Of a DNA stretch of 64,000 nt, positions 45,413 to 55,093 are shown piece after piece. The stretch is from Lachnospira multipara LB2003 (GTDB lineage Bacteria; Bacillota; Clostridia; Lachnospirales; Lachnospiraceae). Position numbers and translations under genes: made by a program. The notes below the pieces were generated by a model, which saw nothing but the letters and a program-made list of their open reading frames with translations, was not told the DNA's origin and searched no databases. The stretch spans positions 1 through 64,000 of the forward strand of contig NZ_JNKW01000008.1 of NCBI RefSeq assembly GCF_000702205.1. Direction: 5' to 3'. Position 1 is the first letter of the stretch, and each line of letters starts with the position of its first letter.

Positions 45413-46491
45413 TATCTATCACCTGCCTCTGTATTGCCTACTTCGCTATAATCGTCATACTCTCCATCAGAGTCAGATAAGTTCTTAGAATATTGGATAT
45501 CAGATTCTCCAACTTCCTTTACAAAAATCTCATGAAGTGATAATTCACTAAGATCAAACTTAACAACAGTAATGTTATTATTTACTAATTCCTTTAAAAG
45601 CGAATTTGCCTGTGCATCACCTTCAACTTTACAAGTATAATCATTGTCTTTTTTATTAATTAAACGAACCCCTGTCTTATTGATAAGTTCTGTAATATCC
45701 TGCTCTGTCTTAAGATTTAAATTAACTCTACCGTATGATTTCTTAATCTCATTAAGATTGCCTGAAACAACTGGCTTTGCATGTGAAAGAATAGTTAAAT
45801 CAGTACAGAACTCTTCTACTACTTCCATCTGATGGCTAGACATAATAATATATTTGCCAGCTTCAACCTGTTCTCTAATAACATTCTTTAAAATATCTGT
45901 ATTTACAGGATCTAAGCCTGAGAATGGTTCATCTAATACAAGAAGTTCAGGATCAGATAACATAGCAATTAAGAACTGAATCTTTTGCTGATTACCCTTT
46001 GATAACTGATCTGCACTCTTTGGCTTAATTCTTTTTGGTGCTCTTCCTCTTGAAGCAAATAAGCCTTTTGAACCTGTATTAACCTGGAATTTTGTTGATG
46101 AATTACCTTCAAAATGAGGATAAATATATTCTTCTACTTTAAGCTTTCTAGCCCAATATCTAATTCTCTTATCAAGTTCTTTACCTGTAACACCTCTTAA
46201 ATTACCAAAATACTTAATCTGATCTATTAAAGAGTACTTTGGATAAAGACCTCTCTCCTCAGCTAAATAACCAATATTACATGTATCAAAATTAAGTGGC
46301 TTATCATTCCATGTTACTTCGCCACCATCTTTCTCTAACATACCAAGAATCATTCTAATAGAGGTAGTTTTACCTGCTCCATTACTTCCCAAAAGAGCAT
46401 ATACTCCCGGCTTATCAATTTGGAAACTAATATTGTCTACAACTGTCTTATTCCCATATCTTTTTGTCAAATTCTTTACTACTAGTCCCAT
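45412..46491 (-). CDS. ABC transporter ATPase (NatA-like)
   Basis: 359 residues. Walker A is ALLGSNGAGKTTS near residue 35, the signature LSKGNQQKIQ, Walker B LLVLDEPFSGLD, switch His in MSSHQMEV. An extra stretch of about 20 residues (NSSTKFQVNTGSKGLFASRG) lies before the signature and is unusual for NatA. A C-terminal extension of about 120 residues (DUF4162-like) follows the NBD. GAGGAGGTC sets the start. It energises the two permeases encoded next. Confidence 0.92.
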   Translation of the reverse strand: MGLVVKNLTKRYGNKTVVDNISFQIDKPGVYALLGSNGAGKTTSIRMILGMLEKDGGEVTWNDKPLNFDTCNIGYLAEERGLYPKYSLIDQIKYFGNLRGVTGKELDKRIRYWARKLKVEEYIYPHFEGNSSTKFQVNTGSKGLFASRGRAPKRIKPKSADQLSKGNQQKIQFLIAMLSDPELLVLDEPFSGLDPVNTDILKNVIREQVEAGKYIIMSSHQMEVVEEFCTDLTILSHAKPVVSGNLNEIKKSYGRVNLNLKTEQDITELINKTGVRLINKKDNDYTCKVEGDAQANSLLKELVNNNITVVKFDLSELSLHEIFVKEVGESDIQYSKNLSDSDGEYDDYSEVGNTEAGDR

Positions 46492-46524
46492 ATGACCTCC
46501 TCGTTTTATTTTTATTTTAAAAAT

Positions 46525-46553
46525 ATTGTAATTTATAGATATATTTTTGTCAA
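46525..46553 (-). promoter_or_regulatory. promoter of the NatA-like operon
   Basis: On the minus strand TTGACA (46548-46553), 17 bp, TACAAT (46525-46530), giving a short leader of about 30 nt before the ATPase start. Confidence 0.82.
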
Positions 46554-46584
46554 ATATATTCTATAAATTTTTGATGAATAAAAA

Positions 46585-46649
46585 AGGCATAATATGCACG
46601 ATTCATAAGCAACCAGTAAATAATTGCCAATTTCGTGCATATTATGCCT
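46585..46649 (-). terminator. long-stem terminator after the FNT channel gene
   Basis: A perfect 17-bp stem AGGCATAATATGCACGA / TCGTGCATATTATGCCT encloses 31 nt. T-runs follow on both strands. It lies 92 bp past the stop codon at 46742. Confidence 0.7.
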
Positions 46650-46741
46650 AATTTTTACGTTTATTTATTTGTTTTTATTTGAAAAAAATTGTTTATATTC
46701 TTTCCAAACCAAACTAAATTCAAGCTGCTCTAAGATGTCCG

Positions 46742-47563
46742 TTAATTAGTTTTTTTATAGATTGTATAATAAACAAGTCCTACAAATAACATACCACCTA
46801 GTATATTTCCAATAGCTACAAATAAGAAATTGTGTAACATGGAAACTACATTTAAATTTGAAAGTTGTTCTGCTGTAATTCCGTATAATTTACTAGCTGC
46901 ATCTGCATAGTTAGAATTATCCTTAGCTAATAAACCGATTGGAATATAATACATGTTAGCAACAACGTGTTCAAATCCACCAATTACAAATGCAAAAATC
47001 GGGAAGAAAATTGCAAGAATCTTACCAGCAACTTCTTTAGAAGAAGCTCCCATAAGAATAGCCATACATACAAGTATATTGCATAATATACCTGATGTGA
47101 TTGCCTTAACTGGTGTTATTGTAGCTTTACCCAATGCAACTTTAATAGAATATGCACCAAGAGCCCCTGATGTATAATCTAAATTGCCACTGTAATATAC
47201 TAATAATGTAATTATCAATGAACCTATTAAATTAGAACAGAATACGATTACAAGATTTCTTAGCATGTTGATAAATCTGATTTTTTTATCATGATAAGCC
47301 ATTATCATAAGGCAGTTACCTGTAAATAATTCGCCACCTACTAAGACAATCATAAGTAATCCTACAGGGAAGATAACACCTGCTAATGTTCTTGCGAGTC
47401 CTACATTGGAAATAGCATGTACTGCTGTATTACTTGTAGCACCACCAAGTGCAATAAACATACCAGCAAGAATTCCCATAAGCACTAATCTTTCAAGTTT
47501 CATAGTGCTTTTCTTAACTGCTCCGTTAATATTACTTTGAATTATCTCTACTAAATTATTCAT
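46742..47563 (-). CDS. formate/nitrite-transporter (FNT) family channel
   Basis: 273 residues with six helices in the FNT pattern: LERLVLMGILAGMFIALGGATSN, VGGELFTGNCL (the omega-loop region), GILCNILVCMAILMGASSKEV and FVIGGFEHVVANMYYIPIGLL with the conserved central His. FNT pentamers conduct formate, nitrite, lactate or hydrosulfide. The start overlaps the upp stop (TAATG), with only a weak ribosome site, so it is translationally coupled to a pyrimidine-salvage gene, an unexpected partner. Confidence 0.9.
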   Translation of the reverse strand: MNNLVEIIQSNINGAVKKSTMKLERLVLMGILAGMFIALGGATSNTAVHAISNVGLARTLAGVIFPVGLLMIVLVGGELFTGNCLMIMAYHDKKIRFINMLRNLVIVFCSNLIGSLIITLLVYYSGNLDYTSGALGAYSIKVALGKATITPVKAITSGILCNILVCMAILMGASSKEVAGKILAIFFPIFAFVIGGFEHVVANMYYIPIGLLAKDNSNYADAASKLYGITAEQLSNLNVVSMLHNFLFVAIGNILGGMLFVGLVYYTIYKKTN

Positions 47564-48207
47564 TATTTTGTACCGAAAATTCTATCTCCAGCATCACCTA
47601 AACCTGGACAAATATAAGCATCTTTATTTAATTCTCTATCAAGAGCACCAACATAGATCTGTACATCTGGATGAGCCTTATGTAATCTTTCAAGACCTTC
47701 TGGAGCAGCAATGATACACATAAACTTAATTGTCTTACCACCGCTCTTCTTAATCTGATCGATAGCATCGATAGCTGAACCACCTGTTGCAAGCATTGGA
47801 TCTGTTACAACGATTGTTCTTTCTTCGATTGGATGAGGAAGCTTGCAGTAATATGGAACTGGCTCATGAGTTTCTTCATCTCTGTACATACCAATATGAC
47901 CAACCTTAGCTGATGGAACAAGGCTTAATACACCTGGAACCATACCAAGACCAGCACGTAAGATAGGAACGATAGCAAGCTTTCTACCTGCGATCATTGG
48001 TGTCATACATGTCTCGATTGGTGTATCAATTTCAACAAGTTCTACTGGAAGATCTGATAATGCTTCATAACCTTCAAGCATAGCGATTTCTTCTACTAAC
48101 TTTCTAAATTCGTTAGTACCTGTTGCCTTATCTCTAAGTAAAGAAATTTTATGTTGGATAAGAGGATGTTTAAAAACTACTACATTTTCTTCGTTTTCGA
48201 AATTCAT
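47563..48207 (-). CDS. upp: uracil phosphoribosyltransferase
   Basis: Converts uracil and PRPP to UMP. 214 residues with the family motifs [13 protein letters not shown], the PRPP loop [17 protein letters not shown] and the uracil-binding C-terminus [17 protein letters not shown]. The ribosome site is AAGGAGAATTAAT. It lies 11 bp after the uracil permease gene and overlaps the FNT gene by one base. Confidence 0.97.
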   Translation of the reverse strand: MNFENEENVVVFKHPLIQHKISLLRDKATGTNEFRKLVEEIAMLEGYEALSDLPVELVEIDTPIETCMTPMIAGRKLAIVPILRAGLGMVPGVLSLVPSAKVGHIGMYRDEETHEPVPYYCKLPHPIEERTIVVTDPMLATGGSAIDAIDQIKKSGGKTIKFMCIIAAPEGLERLHKAHPDVQIYVGALDRELNKDAYICPGLGDAGDRIFGTK

Positions 48208-48218
48208 ATTAATTCTCC

Positions 48219-49631
48219 TTAATTTTCTTTTTTATTATCTTTGTTCATTACATAAACACCACGACTCTGGTCTCCTTCTGGGTTAGTACCAAAGTTATAG
48301 TCATTACCTGGTAAAATTGCATTAAGTAAAATACCAACTATAGCCGCAATTGCAAGACCTGTAAGTGTAATCTCAGCACCTGCAATATTAAATGATAAAC
48401 CGCTAGAAAAACCTAAACCACAAACGAAAATTACACCTGCAATAATTAGGTTTCTAGATTTAGTTAAGTCAACCTTATTCTCTACAACATTACGTACACC
48501 GATAGCTGAAATCATACCATAAAGCATGAATGAAACACCACCAATAATTGCTGTTGGCATTGTAGCAATAATTGAAGAGAACTTTGGAATAAATGAAAGA
48601 ATTATAGCAAATACAGCTGCAATTCTAATAACTCTTGGATCATGTACTCTTGAAAGTTCAAGAACACCAGTATTCTCACCATATGTTGTATTAGCAGGAC
48701 CACCTACTAAACCAGCGAATGCTGTTGCAAGACCATCACCCAATAATGTTCTATGAAGACCTGGATCCTCGATAAAGTTTTCTTCTACTGTTGCAGAAAT
48801 AGCTGACATATCACCTACATGCTCCATCATAGAAGCAATAGCGATTGGTGCCATAACTAATATTGCTGTAATATCAAACTTGCATAACTGGAATGCTGGT
48901 AAACCTACCCACTTAGCAGATGCTACTGAAGAGAAGTTAAGAATAGCACTACCGTCAGGGTTTGTAACTCCAAATGCGTTAAGAATTAATGCAGCTACAT
49001 AAGAAATCACTACACCCATAAGAATAGGAATAATCTTGAACATTCCTTTACCCCAGATGTTAAATATAATTATAACACCTAAAGCTATAATTGCTAATAA
49101 CCAGTTTGTTGATGCACTTGTAATAGCAGATCCAGCAAGGGATAAACCAATACAAATAATAATTGGACCAGTAACAACAGGTGGTAAGAATTTCATAACT
49201 CTATTAACACCAACTAACTTTATAATTAAAGCAAGTACAAGATATAGAGCACCAGCGACTACAATACCACCACAAGCATATGCTGCCTTGTCATTAGCTG
49301 ACATAGTAGCATACATACCATTATTTAAATTAGCAACTGTGCTAAAACCACCAAGGAAAGCAAATGATGAACCAAGGAATGCAGGAACTTTCATTTTAGA
49401 GCATACATGGAACATTAATGTACCAACACCTGCACAGAATAAAGTAACAGAAACAGTTAAACCTCTTGTTAACTCTTCTCCACAAGCAGCGCTAAAATAA
49501 CCCGCTACAAGAACAGGAACAAGAATTGTTGAGCCAAACATTGCAAACATATGCTGTAAACCAAGAATTAACATCTTAGGAATACCTAGCTTTCTTGCAT
49601 CACGAATTGCTCCGATATTTTTCTCACTCAT
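48219..49631 (-). CDS. uraA: uracil/xanthine permease (NCS2 family)
   Basis: About 470 residues with about 14 helices. UraA landmarks are [19 protein letters not shown] (helix 1), [15 protein letters not shown] with the substrate Glu/His, [28 protein letters not shown] and [20 protein letters not shown]. It is a proton-coupled uracil importer that feeds Upp. The start at 49631 follows GGAGGTCACT. A strong promoter and an unusual start region precede it. Confidence 0.95.
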   Translation of the reverse strand: MSEKNIGAIRDARKLGIPKMLILGLQHMFAMFGSTILVPVLVAGYFSAACGEELTRGLTVSVTLFCAGVGTLMFHVCSKMKVPAFLGSSFAFLGGFSTVANLNNGMYATMSANDKAAYACGGIVVAGALYLVLALIIKLVGVNRVMKFLPPVVTGPIIICIGLSLAGSAITSASTNWLLAIIALGVIIIFNIWGKGMFKIIPILMGVVISYVAALILNAFGVTNPDGSAILNFSSVASAKWVGLPAFQLCKFDITAILVMAPIAIASMMEHVGDMSAISATVEENFIEDPGLHRTLLGDGLATAFAGLVGGPANTTYGENTGVLELSRVHDPRVIRIAAVFAIILSFIPKFSSIIATMPTAIIGGVSFMLYGMISAIGVRNVVENKVDLTKSRNLIIAGVIFVCGLGFSSGLSFNIAGAEITLTGLAIAAIVGILLNAILPGNDYNFGTNPEGDQSRGVYVMNKDNKKEN

Positions 49632-49652
49632 AGTGACCTCCAATAATGTAAA

Positions 49653-49761
49653 AATGTCCCGGGCGATATTAGAAAGCCTGTAAAATGCAGGTTTTGCTTG
49701 ATTATATAAGAAAAATTTCCTATTTAAAAATCAAGTCCACTAAAAAATCGCCTAGGACATT
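49653..49761 (-). promoter_or_regulatory. uraA-upp leader with three-way-junction-like folding potential
   Basis: AATGTCC-CG-GGCGA (49653-49666) is complementary to TCGCC-TA-GGACATT (49748-49761). Between them lie two hairpins: CTTGATT / AATCAAG (49697-49703, 49729-49735, with an inner AT-rich stem) and CCTG / CAGG (49677-49691). Given the predicted start at about 49752, RNA would keep only the GGCGA / UCGCC part of the closing stem, followed by six U. On the minus strand TTTTT and the uraA ribosome site follow the last strand. It matches no riboswitch I know. Confidence 0.55.
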
Positions 49762-49787
49762 ATAAAGTAAAATCATAGCTTTTTCAA
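49759..49787 (-). promoter_or_regulatory. uraA-upp-FNT operon promoter with U-rich initial transcript
   Basis: On the minus strand TTGAAA (49782-49787), 17 bp, TATAAT (49759-49764). The initially transcribed sequence is GGCGATTTTTTAG. A GATTTTTT start is what makes the E. coli codBA and upp promoters UTP-sensitive. Confidence 0.75.
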
Positions 49788-49862
49788 ACTAGAATTTAAA
49801 AAACTTTTTTTGTAAAGAATTGTCTGACTATTTAAAAGTCCTTCCTAAATAGTAGGACTATA

Positions 49863-50723
49863 TTAGCCACCTAAAACACTACTTGCAACTGACTGTAATA
49901 AACCATGTGATGATGTATTACTTGTCTGCTCTGGTCCATTATTGTTAACCATTGTTGTTCCACCCATTGTAGGTGCCATAAGAACCTTACCTGTTCCTCT
50001 ATATACATTAACAAAACCTTCACCACTTAAGCCTGAACCAATTAAAGACTTTGTAGATTTCTCAACTGAAAACTGTAAAGAACCTGACCAAGCAATTGCC
50101 ATGTTACCATCAATTCTGATTTCGTCATTTTCCATTACTACTTCAAGTAATTCTTCTCTTGGGAAATTACTTTCAAGAACAGCTGCACCCTGTCCTGTTA
50201 AGCAAAGGTTAAATAAACCTTCACCACCAAGAGCTGCAGAACTTAAATTAGTACGTCTATTAATTGACTCTTGGATATTAGCATCACAAGCAAGGAATAA
50301 ACCATCATCTAATACCATACCCTGTGGACCCCAACTTGCAACATCTTCAATAAGAAGGTGATTATAAGTTGGTTCTAACATTAAATAACCAGCGCCCTGA
50401 TAAATTGGCTTAACAGCTGATTCACCAGTTACAGATGCCTTAACTACCTTACCCATTAATCCGCCAAGGCCGCCAACATTAGTATTCATCTGAATTCCAC
50501 CAGTGTGCCACTGCATAGCACCAGCCTGAATCTTAACTGCTTCACCATTAAGAGTACATAAAAGCTGTCTTCTCTTAACGTTCATCTTCTGCATAAAATA
50601 AGCTGTTGCAGCTGTATAAGGTGTAACAGACTTATCTTCCTGATGTTCAATTATCTGATAATGTCCATGTTGAGCAATTAATTTAATGTTATTGTTGTTA
50701 AAAAGATTATTAACTTGTATCAT
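49863..50723 (-). CDS. AIM24/TIGR00266-family protein
   Basis: About 286 residues of beta-rich sequence with glycine-rich turns, matching AIM24-family proteins: QAGAMQWHTGGIQM, KPIYQGAGYLMLEPTYNHL, GEGLFNLCLTGQGAAVLES and EGFVNVYRGTGKVLMAPT. Its function in bacteria is unknown; in yeast mitochondria AIM24 affects inner-membrane organisation. No signal peptide or membrane helix. The start at 50723 follows GGGAGGCAAAA; the ATG at 50738 lies within that ribosome-site region. Confidence 0.88.
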   Translation of the reverse strand: MIQVNNLFNNNNIKLIAQHGHYQIIEHQEDKSVTPYTAATAYFMQKMNVKRRQLLCTLNGEAVKIQAGAMQWHTGGIQMNTNVGGLGGLMGKVVKASVTGESAVKPIYQGAGYLMLEPTYNHLLIEDVASWGPQGMVLDDGLFLACDANIQESINRRTNLSSAALGGEGLFNLCLTGQGAAVLESNFPREELLEVVMENDEIRIDGNMAIAWSGSLQFSVEKSTKSLIGSGLSGEGFVNVYRGTGKVLMAPTMGGTTMVNNNGPEQTSNTSSHGLLQSVASSVLGG

Positions 50724-50947
50724 TTTTGCCTCCCGCATATTTTATTTAAAGCTTAAATCGCTTCATTGAGATAATAGTATCATAAGACATAGATCAAAAA
50801 AAGTTAAAATTTGTCTCTTTAAGGCTCAATTCGTGCAGAAACGCTCAAAATACGGAATTTTTAATATGTTAAAAATGTATTTTTTATTTCTGTGCTTACT
50901 TTTTAATCATTTTCAATCATTTTTTGTTTGTTTTTGATTGTTTTTGA

Positions 50948-50987
50948 TTGACACTGATGTGTCAAAGTGTTATTTTATAAGTATAAT
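50948..50987 (+). promoter_or_regulatory. fru operon promoter and operator
   Basis: A perfect repeat TTGACAC - TGAT - GTGTCAA (50948-50965) overlaps the -35 area of a promoter whose -10 is TATAAT (50982-50987). This is the probable site of the DeoR-type regulator encoded next. Two TTTTTGATTG direct repeats lie immediately upstream. Confidence 0.7.
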
Positions 50988-51044
50988 ATACTATTAAATT
51001 CTAGATTTTATTCATGTATATATATATATGAGAAAGGAGCCAAC

Positions 51045-51815
51045 ATGCTTACCAAGGAAAGACACGATTTAATTGTAAAAACTGTTAATGAGAATAATAC
51101 CGTTACAGTTGCACAGCTAGTAGAACAACTTGGTGTGTCTGAAGCTACTGTTCGTAGAGATTTAAACGCCCTTGATAGAAAGGGTCTTATCATTAAAGTG
51201 TTTGGTGGCGCAACAGCTATTCAAGAACCAACAAGAGTTAAGGAATTTAACGTTCCAGAAAGAGCTAAGATTAACATAGAAGAAAAGGATACAATTGCTA
51301 AATACGCAGCATCCCTAATTCACGATGAAGATCTTGTTTTTATTGATTCTGGTACAACAACTCTTAAGCTTATTGATTATCTTAAAGGAACTAAAGCAAC
51401 TTTTGTTACTAATGGTATCGTCCATGCAGCAAAGCTTGCATCTAAAGGATATAAAGTTTATATCGTTGGAGGACGCATTAGACAAGAAACAGAGGCAATT
51501 GTTGGTCCTGAATGTATAGATAGCATCTATAAATATAACTTTACTAAGTCTTTTCTAGGTGCTAATGGAATCACAAAAGAAGCTGGATTTACAACTCCAG
51601 ATGTGGATGAGGCCTTAATTAAAACTAAAGCCATAGAACGTTCTTATACAAGCTATGTTTTAGTTGACCACACAAAATTCGGTCTTATCTCAACAATTAG
51701 TTTTTCAAATCTCAACGGAACAAGTATTATTACTGATTATGTTCCAGAGACTTTTAAATATTTTAAGAACCTTACAGTTATAAAAGAACTTAATAAAAAG
51801 AATAATTCTAATTAA
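51045..51815 (+). CDS. fruR: DeoR-family regulator of the fructose operon
   Basis: About 257 residues. The N-terminal helix-turn-helix is KERHDLIVKTVNENNTVTVAQLVEQLGVSEATVRRDLNALDRKG; the C-terminal sugar-phosphate sensor domain has FIDSGTTTLKLIDYL, TNGIVHAAKLASKG and ADHTKFG-like VDHTKFGLIS. It should repress fruR-fruK-fruA until fructose 1-phosphate accumulates. AAAGGAGC sets the start at 51045. It is the first gene of the operon. Confidence 0.93.
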   Translation: MLTKERHDLIVKTVNENNTVTVAQLVEQLGVSEATVRRDLNALDRKGLIIKVFGGATAIQEPTRVKEFNVPERAKINIEEKDTIAKYAASLIHDEDLVFIDSGTTTLKLIDYLKGTKATFVTNGIVHAAKLASKGYKVYIVGGRIRQETEAIVGPECIDSIYKYNFTKSFLGANGITKEAGFTTPDVDEALIKTKAIERSYTSYVLVDHTKFGLISTISFSNLNGTSIITDYVPETFKYFKNLTVIKELNKKNNSN

Positions 51816-51838
51816 GCTTTTAGAAAGGAGGACAACAA

Positions 51839-52765
51839 GTGGTATACACTATTACTTTTAATCCTGCACTTGATTATGTAATGCGTATGGATTCACCTCT
51901 AGATATTGGTGAAACTAATCGTAGTCAATCAGAAGAACTTTACTATGGTGGTAAGGGAATTAACGTTTCAGTTGTACTTAATGAGCTTGGCGTATCTAAT
52001 GTTTCTTTAGGATTCATTGCTGGTTTTACAGGGGATGCTATTGATGCTGGTGTAGCTAAGATGGGTGTAATTACTGATTTCATTAAATTACCTAAGGGTA
52101 TTTCAAGAATCAATGTAAAGCTTAAGGCAAGTAAAGAAACAGAAATCAATGCTCAGGGACCTGATATTGATGAAGCTTCTATTGACGCTTTATTTGAGAA
52201 GATTAACAAGATTAAAGATGGTGATTGTATCATTCTTGCAGGAAGTATTCCTAAGACTTTACCAGACGATATTTACGAAAGAATTCTTAAGACATTAGAA
52301 GGTAAAGATGTAATCAAGGTTGTTGATGCAACTAAAGATTTACTTATGAAGGTGCTTCCATATAAACCATTTTTAATTAAGCCAAATCAGGCAGAACTTG
52401 GTGAACTCTTTAACGTAGAAATAACAACAGATGATGAAATTATAAAGTATGCACGTATCCTTCAAGAACGTGGAGCAAAAAATGTATTAGTATCATTAGG
52501 AAAGCGTGGCGCTTTACTAATCCCAGAAACAGGTGAACCAATAAAGATGGGTGCTCCTTCTGGAAAAGCAGTTAACACTGTAGGATCGGGGGATTCTATG
52601 GTAGCTGGTTTCTTAGCTGGATATCTTCAAACTAAAGACTATTACGAAGCTTTAGCCCTAGGCTCAGCTGCAGGTTCTGCAACAGCAGTTTTACCTGGCT
52701 TAGCAGACAAAAAAACAATTGATATCCAGAGAGAGAAAATTAATAATGGCGATTTTATTTGTTAA
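51839..52765 (+). CDS. fruK: 1-phosphofructokinase
   Basis: PfkB-family kinase converting fructose 1-phosphate to fructose 1,6-bisphosphate. 308 residues: ITFNPALDYVM at the N-terminus, YYGGKGINVSVVLNELG, LIKPNQAELGELF and the ATP site NTVGSGDSMVAGFLAG. It starts with GTG at 51839, after GAAAGGAGGACAACAA, 23 bp behind fruR. Tagatose 6-phosphate kinase is the alternative, but the operon context favours fruK. Confidence 0.94.
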   Translation: MVYTITFNPALDYVMRMDSPLDIGETNRSQSEELYYGGKGINVSVVLNELGVSNVSLGFIAGFTGDAIDAGVAKMGVITDFIKLPKGISRINVKLKASKETEINAQGPDIDEASIDALFEKINKIKDGDCIILAGSIPKTLPDDIYERILKTLEGKDVIKVVDATKDLLMKVLPYKPFLIKPNQAELGELFNVEITTDDEIIKYARILQERGAKNVLVSLGKRGALLIPETGEPIKMGAPSGKAVNTVGSGDSMVAGFLAGYLQTKDYYEALALGSAAGSATAVLPGLADKKTIDIQREKINNGDFIC

Positions 52766-52815
52766 GTACATCTTAAACAAATAATTTAGCATATAAGATT
52801 GGAGGTTTTTATATT

Positions 52816-54720
52816 ATGAGAGTAACAGATTTACTTGATCCTAAAGGCATCCGCTTAGGCGCTAACCTTAAGGATAAGGACGATGCAATTGCACAATTAA
52901 TTGCATTGCACAACTCAGTTGGAAATCTTAATGATTCCGAAGCTTTTACACAAGCTATCAAAACTCGTGAAGCAAAAGGTACTACAGCAGTAGGCCAGGG
53001 AATTGCTATTCCTCATGGTAAGTCGAGTGCAGTTAAGAAAGTTGGTTTAGTAGCTATTACTGCTCCAAGCGGCGTAGACTATGAAGCACTTGATGGACAA
53101 CCATCTAACCTTTTATTTATGATTGCTGCTCCAGACTCAGCAGCTGATACTCACTTAGAAGTATTATCACGACTAATGACAATGCTTATGGATCCTGAAT
53201 TTGATAAAATTTTAGTAGAAGCTAAGACTACAGAAGAATTCTTACAGGCAATCGATAAGAAAGAAACAGAAAAATATCCTGATGAAGTTTCAGATAAGCC
53301 AGCTAATAATAACGCTAGCGCTGGATATCAGGTTCTTGCTGTAACAGCTTGTCCAACTGGTATCGCTCATACATACATGGCTGCAGAAGCTCTCGAACTT
53401 AAAGCTAAAGAACTTGGCATCTCTCTTAAAGTCGAAACAGACGGCTCTGGTGGTGCTAAGAATGTACTTACAGATGAAGAAATCGCAAATGCAGAATGCA
53501 TTATTGTAGCTGCAGATCGTAACGTAGAAATGGCTCGTTTCGATGGTAAGAAAGTTATAAAGGTTCCTGTATCAGATGGAATCCATAAACCAGAAGAATT
53601 ACTAAAGAAAGCTATTGCCGGTAATGCAAGCGTATACTCTCATAAGGGTGGAAGCTCATCTAGTGAAACAAAATCAGGCAATTCTGCTTATAGACATCTT
53701 ATGAATGGTGTATCACACATGTTACCATTCGTAGTTGGTGGCGGTATTTTAATTGCCATTGCCTTCTTACTTGATGATTACTCAATTGATCCAAAAAACT
53801 TTGGTGTTAACACACCTGTTGCTGCATGGTTTAAGAATGTGGGTGGTTTCGCATTTTCATTCATGCTCCCAATTCTTGCAGGTTATATTGCAATGAGTAT
53901 TGCTGATAGACCAGGCCTTGTAGTTGGTTTTGTCGGTGGTTATATGGCTTCAGTTGGTTCTACATTTGCTGCTCCTGGTGGTGATCAGACAGCTATCGCT
54001 GGTTTCCTTGGTGCTTTACTTGCAGGTTTTGTTGGTGGTTATATTGTTCTTTGCTTAGAAAAATTATGTGACCATTTACCAAAAGCAATTGATGGTATTA
54101 AACCAGTACTTATTTATCCATTAATTGGTACATTATTAATGGCTGTTGTTATGTGTGCATTTAACCCTATTGTAGCTATTATTAACAATGGTATCTCAGA
54201 TGGTTTAAGTTCACTAAATGGTGCAAGTAGTATTTTAGTTGGTATTATCGTAGCTGGTATGATGGCTATTGATATGGGTGGTCCATTCAATAAAGCATCT
54301 TACGCATTTGGTTTAGCAGCAATTTCAAACGGTAACTATGATGTAATGGCTGCAGTTATGATTGGTGGTATGGTTCCTCCACTCGCAATTGCTCTTGCTA
54401 CTACATTCTTCAGAAATAAATTTACAGAAACAGAAAGAAAGAACGGTCCTGTTAACTACGTAATGGGTCTTTGCTTCATTACAGAAGGTGCAATTCCTTA
54501 CGCAGCAGCTGATCCAATCCGTGTAATTCCATCATGTATTATTGGTTCTGCAACAGCAGGTGCTCTTTCTATGGCATTTAAGTGTACACTTATGGCTCCA
54601 CACGGTGGAATCTTCGTATTCCCTGTAGTTGGACATTGGGCAATGTATTTATTAGCCCTTGCTATCGGTTCAGTAGTAGGTTGCTTATTACTTGGTTTAC
54701 TTAAGAAAAAAGCTAATTAA
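52816..54720 (+). CDS. fruA: fructose PTS transporter, EIIABC fusion
   Basis: 634 residues in the order IIA-IIB-IIC. IIA (about 1-150) carries the phosphorylated His in GIAIPHGK. IIB (about 172-270) carries the Cys in VTACPTGIAHTYMAAEAL. IIC (about 295-630) has nine to ten helices with GGPFNKASYAFG and FITEGAIPYAAADP. It imports fructose as fructose 1-phosphate for FruK. The ribosome site is TGGAGGTTTTTATATT; no separate FruB is needed. Confidence 0.97.
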   Translation: MRVTDLLDPKGIRLGANLKDKDDAIAQLIALHNSVGNLNDSEAFTQAIKTREAKGTTAVGQGIAIPHGKSSAVKKVGLVAITAPSGVDYEALDGQPSNLLFMIAAPDSAADTHLEVLSRLMTMLMDPEFDKILVEAKTTEEFLQAIDKKETEKYPDEVSDKPANNNASAGYQVLAVTACPTGIAHTYMAAEALELKAKELGISLKVETDGSGGAKNVLTDEEIANAECIIVAADRNVEMARFDGKKVIKVPVSDGIHKPEELLKKAIAGNASVYSHKGGSSSSETKSGNSAYRHLMNGVSHMLPFVVGGGILIAIAFLLDDYSIDPKNFGVNTPVAAWFKNVGGFAFSFMLPILAGYIAMSIADRPGLVVGFVGGYMASVGSTFAAPGGDQTAIAGFLGALLAGFVGGYIVLCLEKLCDHLPKAIDGIKPVLIYPLIGTLLMAVVMCAFNPIVAIINNGISDGLSSLNGASSILVGIIVAGMMAIDMGGPFNKASYAFGLAAISNGNYDVMAAVMIGGMVPPLAIALATTFFRNKFTETERKNGPVNYVMGLCFITEGAIPYAAADPIRVIPSCIIGSATAGALSMAFKCTLMAPHGGIFVFPVVGHWAMYLLALAIGSVVGCLLLGLLKKKAN

Positions 54721-54732
54721 TAGTCAAATTTC

Positions 54733-54761
54733 TTAACAATTTTAAAGTTATTTGTTATAAT
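54733..54761 (+). promoter_or_regulatory. ptsH promoter
   Basis: TTAACA (54733-54738), 17 bp, TATAAT (54756-54761). It lies 13 bp after fruA, so ptsH has its own promoter besides read-through. A CAATGCAA motif is repeated at about 54771 and 54781 in the leader. Confidence 0.72.
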
Positions 54762-54823
54762 AATTTTAGACAATGCAAGTCAATGCAACTTTACATATTA
54801 GTTTATACTAGGAGGATTTGATT

Positions 54824-55087
54824 ATGGTATCACAGACACTTAAGATTGTGAATGAACAAGGCATGCATATGAGACCAGCAAGTGTTTTAAGTCAGAAGAT
54901 GACTCCATTTGCAAGTACTGTTACAATTCACTTCAACAACAACACATACAACGCTAAGAGCGTTATGGCTCTTATGAGCGCTTGTTTAAAGTATGGTTCA
55001 GAATTTACTCTTGAAGTAAGCGGACCAGATGAAGAAGAAGCAATGGCTGCAGCTGTTGAAATTATCAACGCTGGCCTTGGTGACTAA
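54824..55087 (+). CDS. ptsH: phosphocarrier protein HPr
   Basis: 87 residues. His-15 lies in GMHMRPASVLSQKM, where the usual LHARP is MHMRP; the regulatory Ser-46 site is kept in NAKSVMALMS. It receives phosphate from PEP via enzyme I and passes it to EIIA domains such as FruA. ATG at 54824 is 8 bp after AGGAGG; the upstream in-frame TTG is too close to the ribosome site. ptsI is not in the window. A Crh-like regulatory paralogue is unlikely because the His is kept. Confidence 0.93.
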   Translation: MVSQTLKIVNEQGMHMRPASVLSQKMTPFASTVTIHFNNNTYNAKSVMALMSACLKYGSEFTLEVSGPDEEEAMAAAVEIINAGLGD

Positions 55088-55093
55088 ACAAAA

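Noticed and set aside
52816-55087. PTS genes as an unusual fusion system
   Set aside because: The IIA-IIB-IIC order and the neighbouring fruR, fruK and ptsH are standard for Firmicutes.
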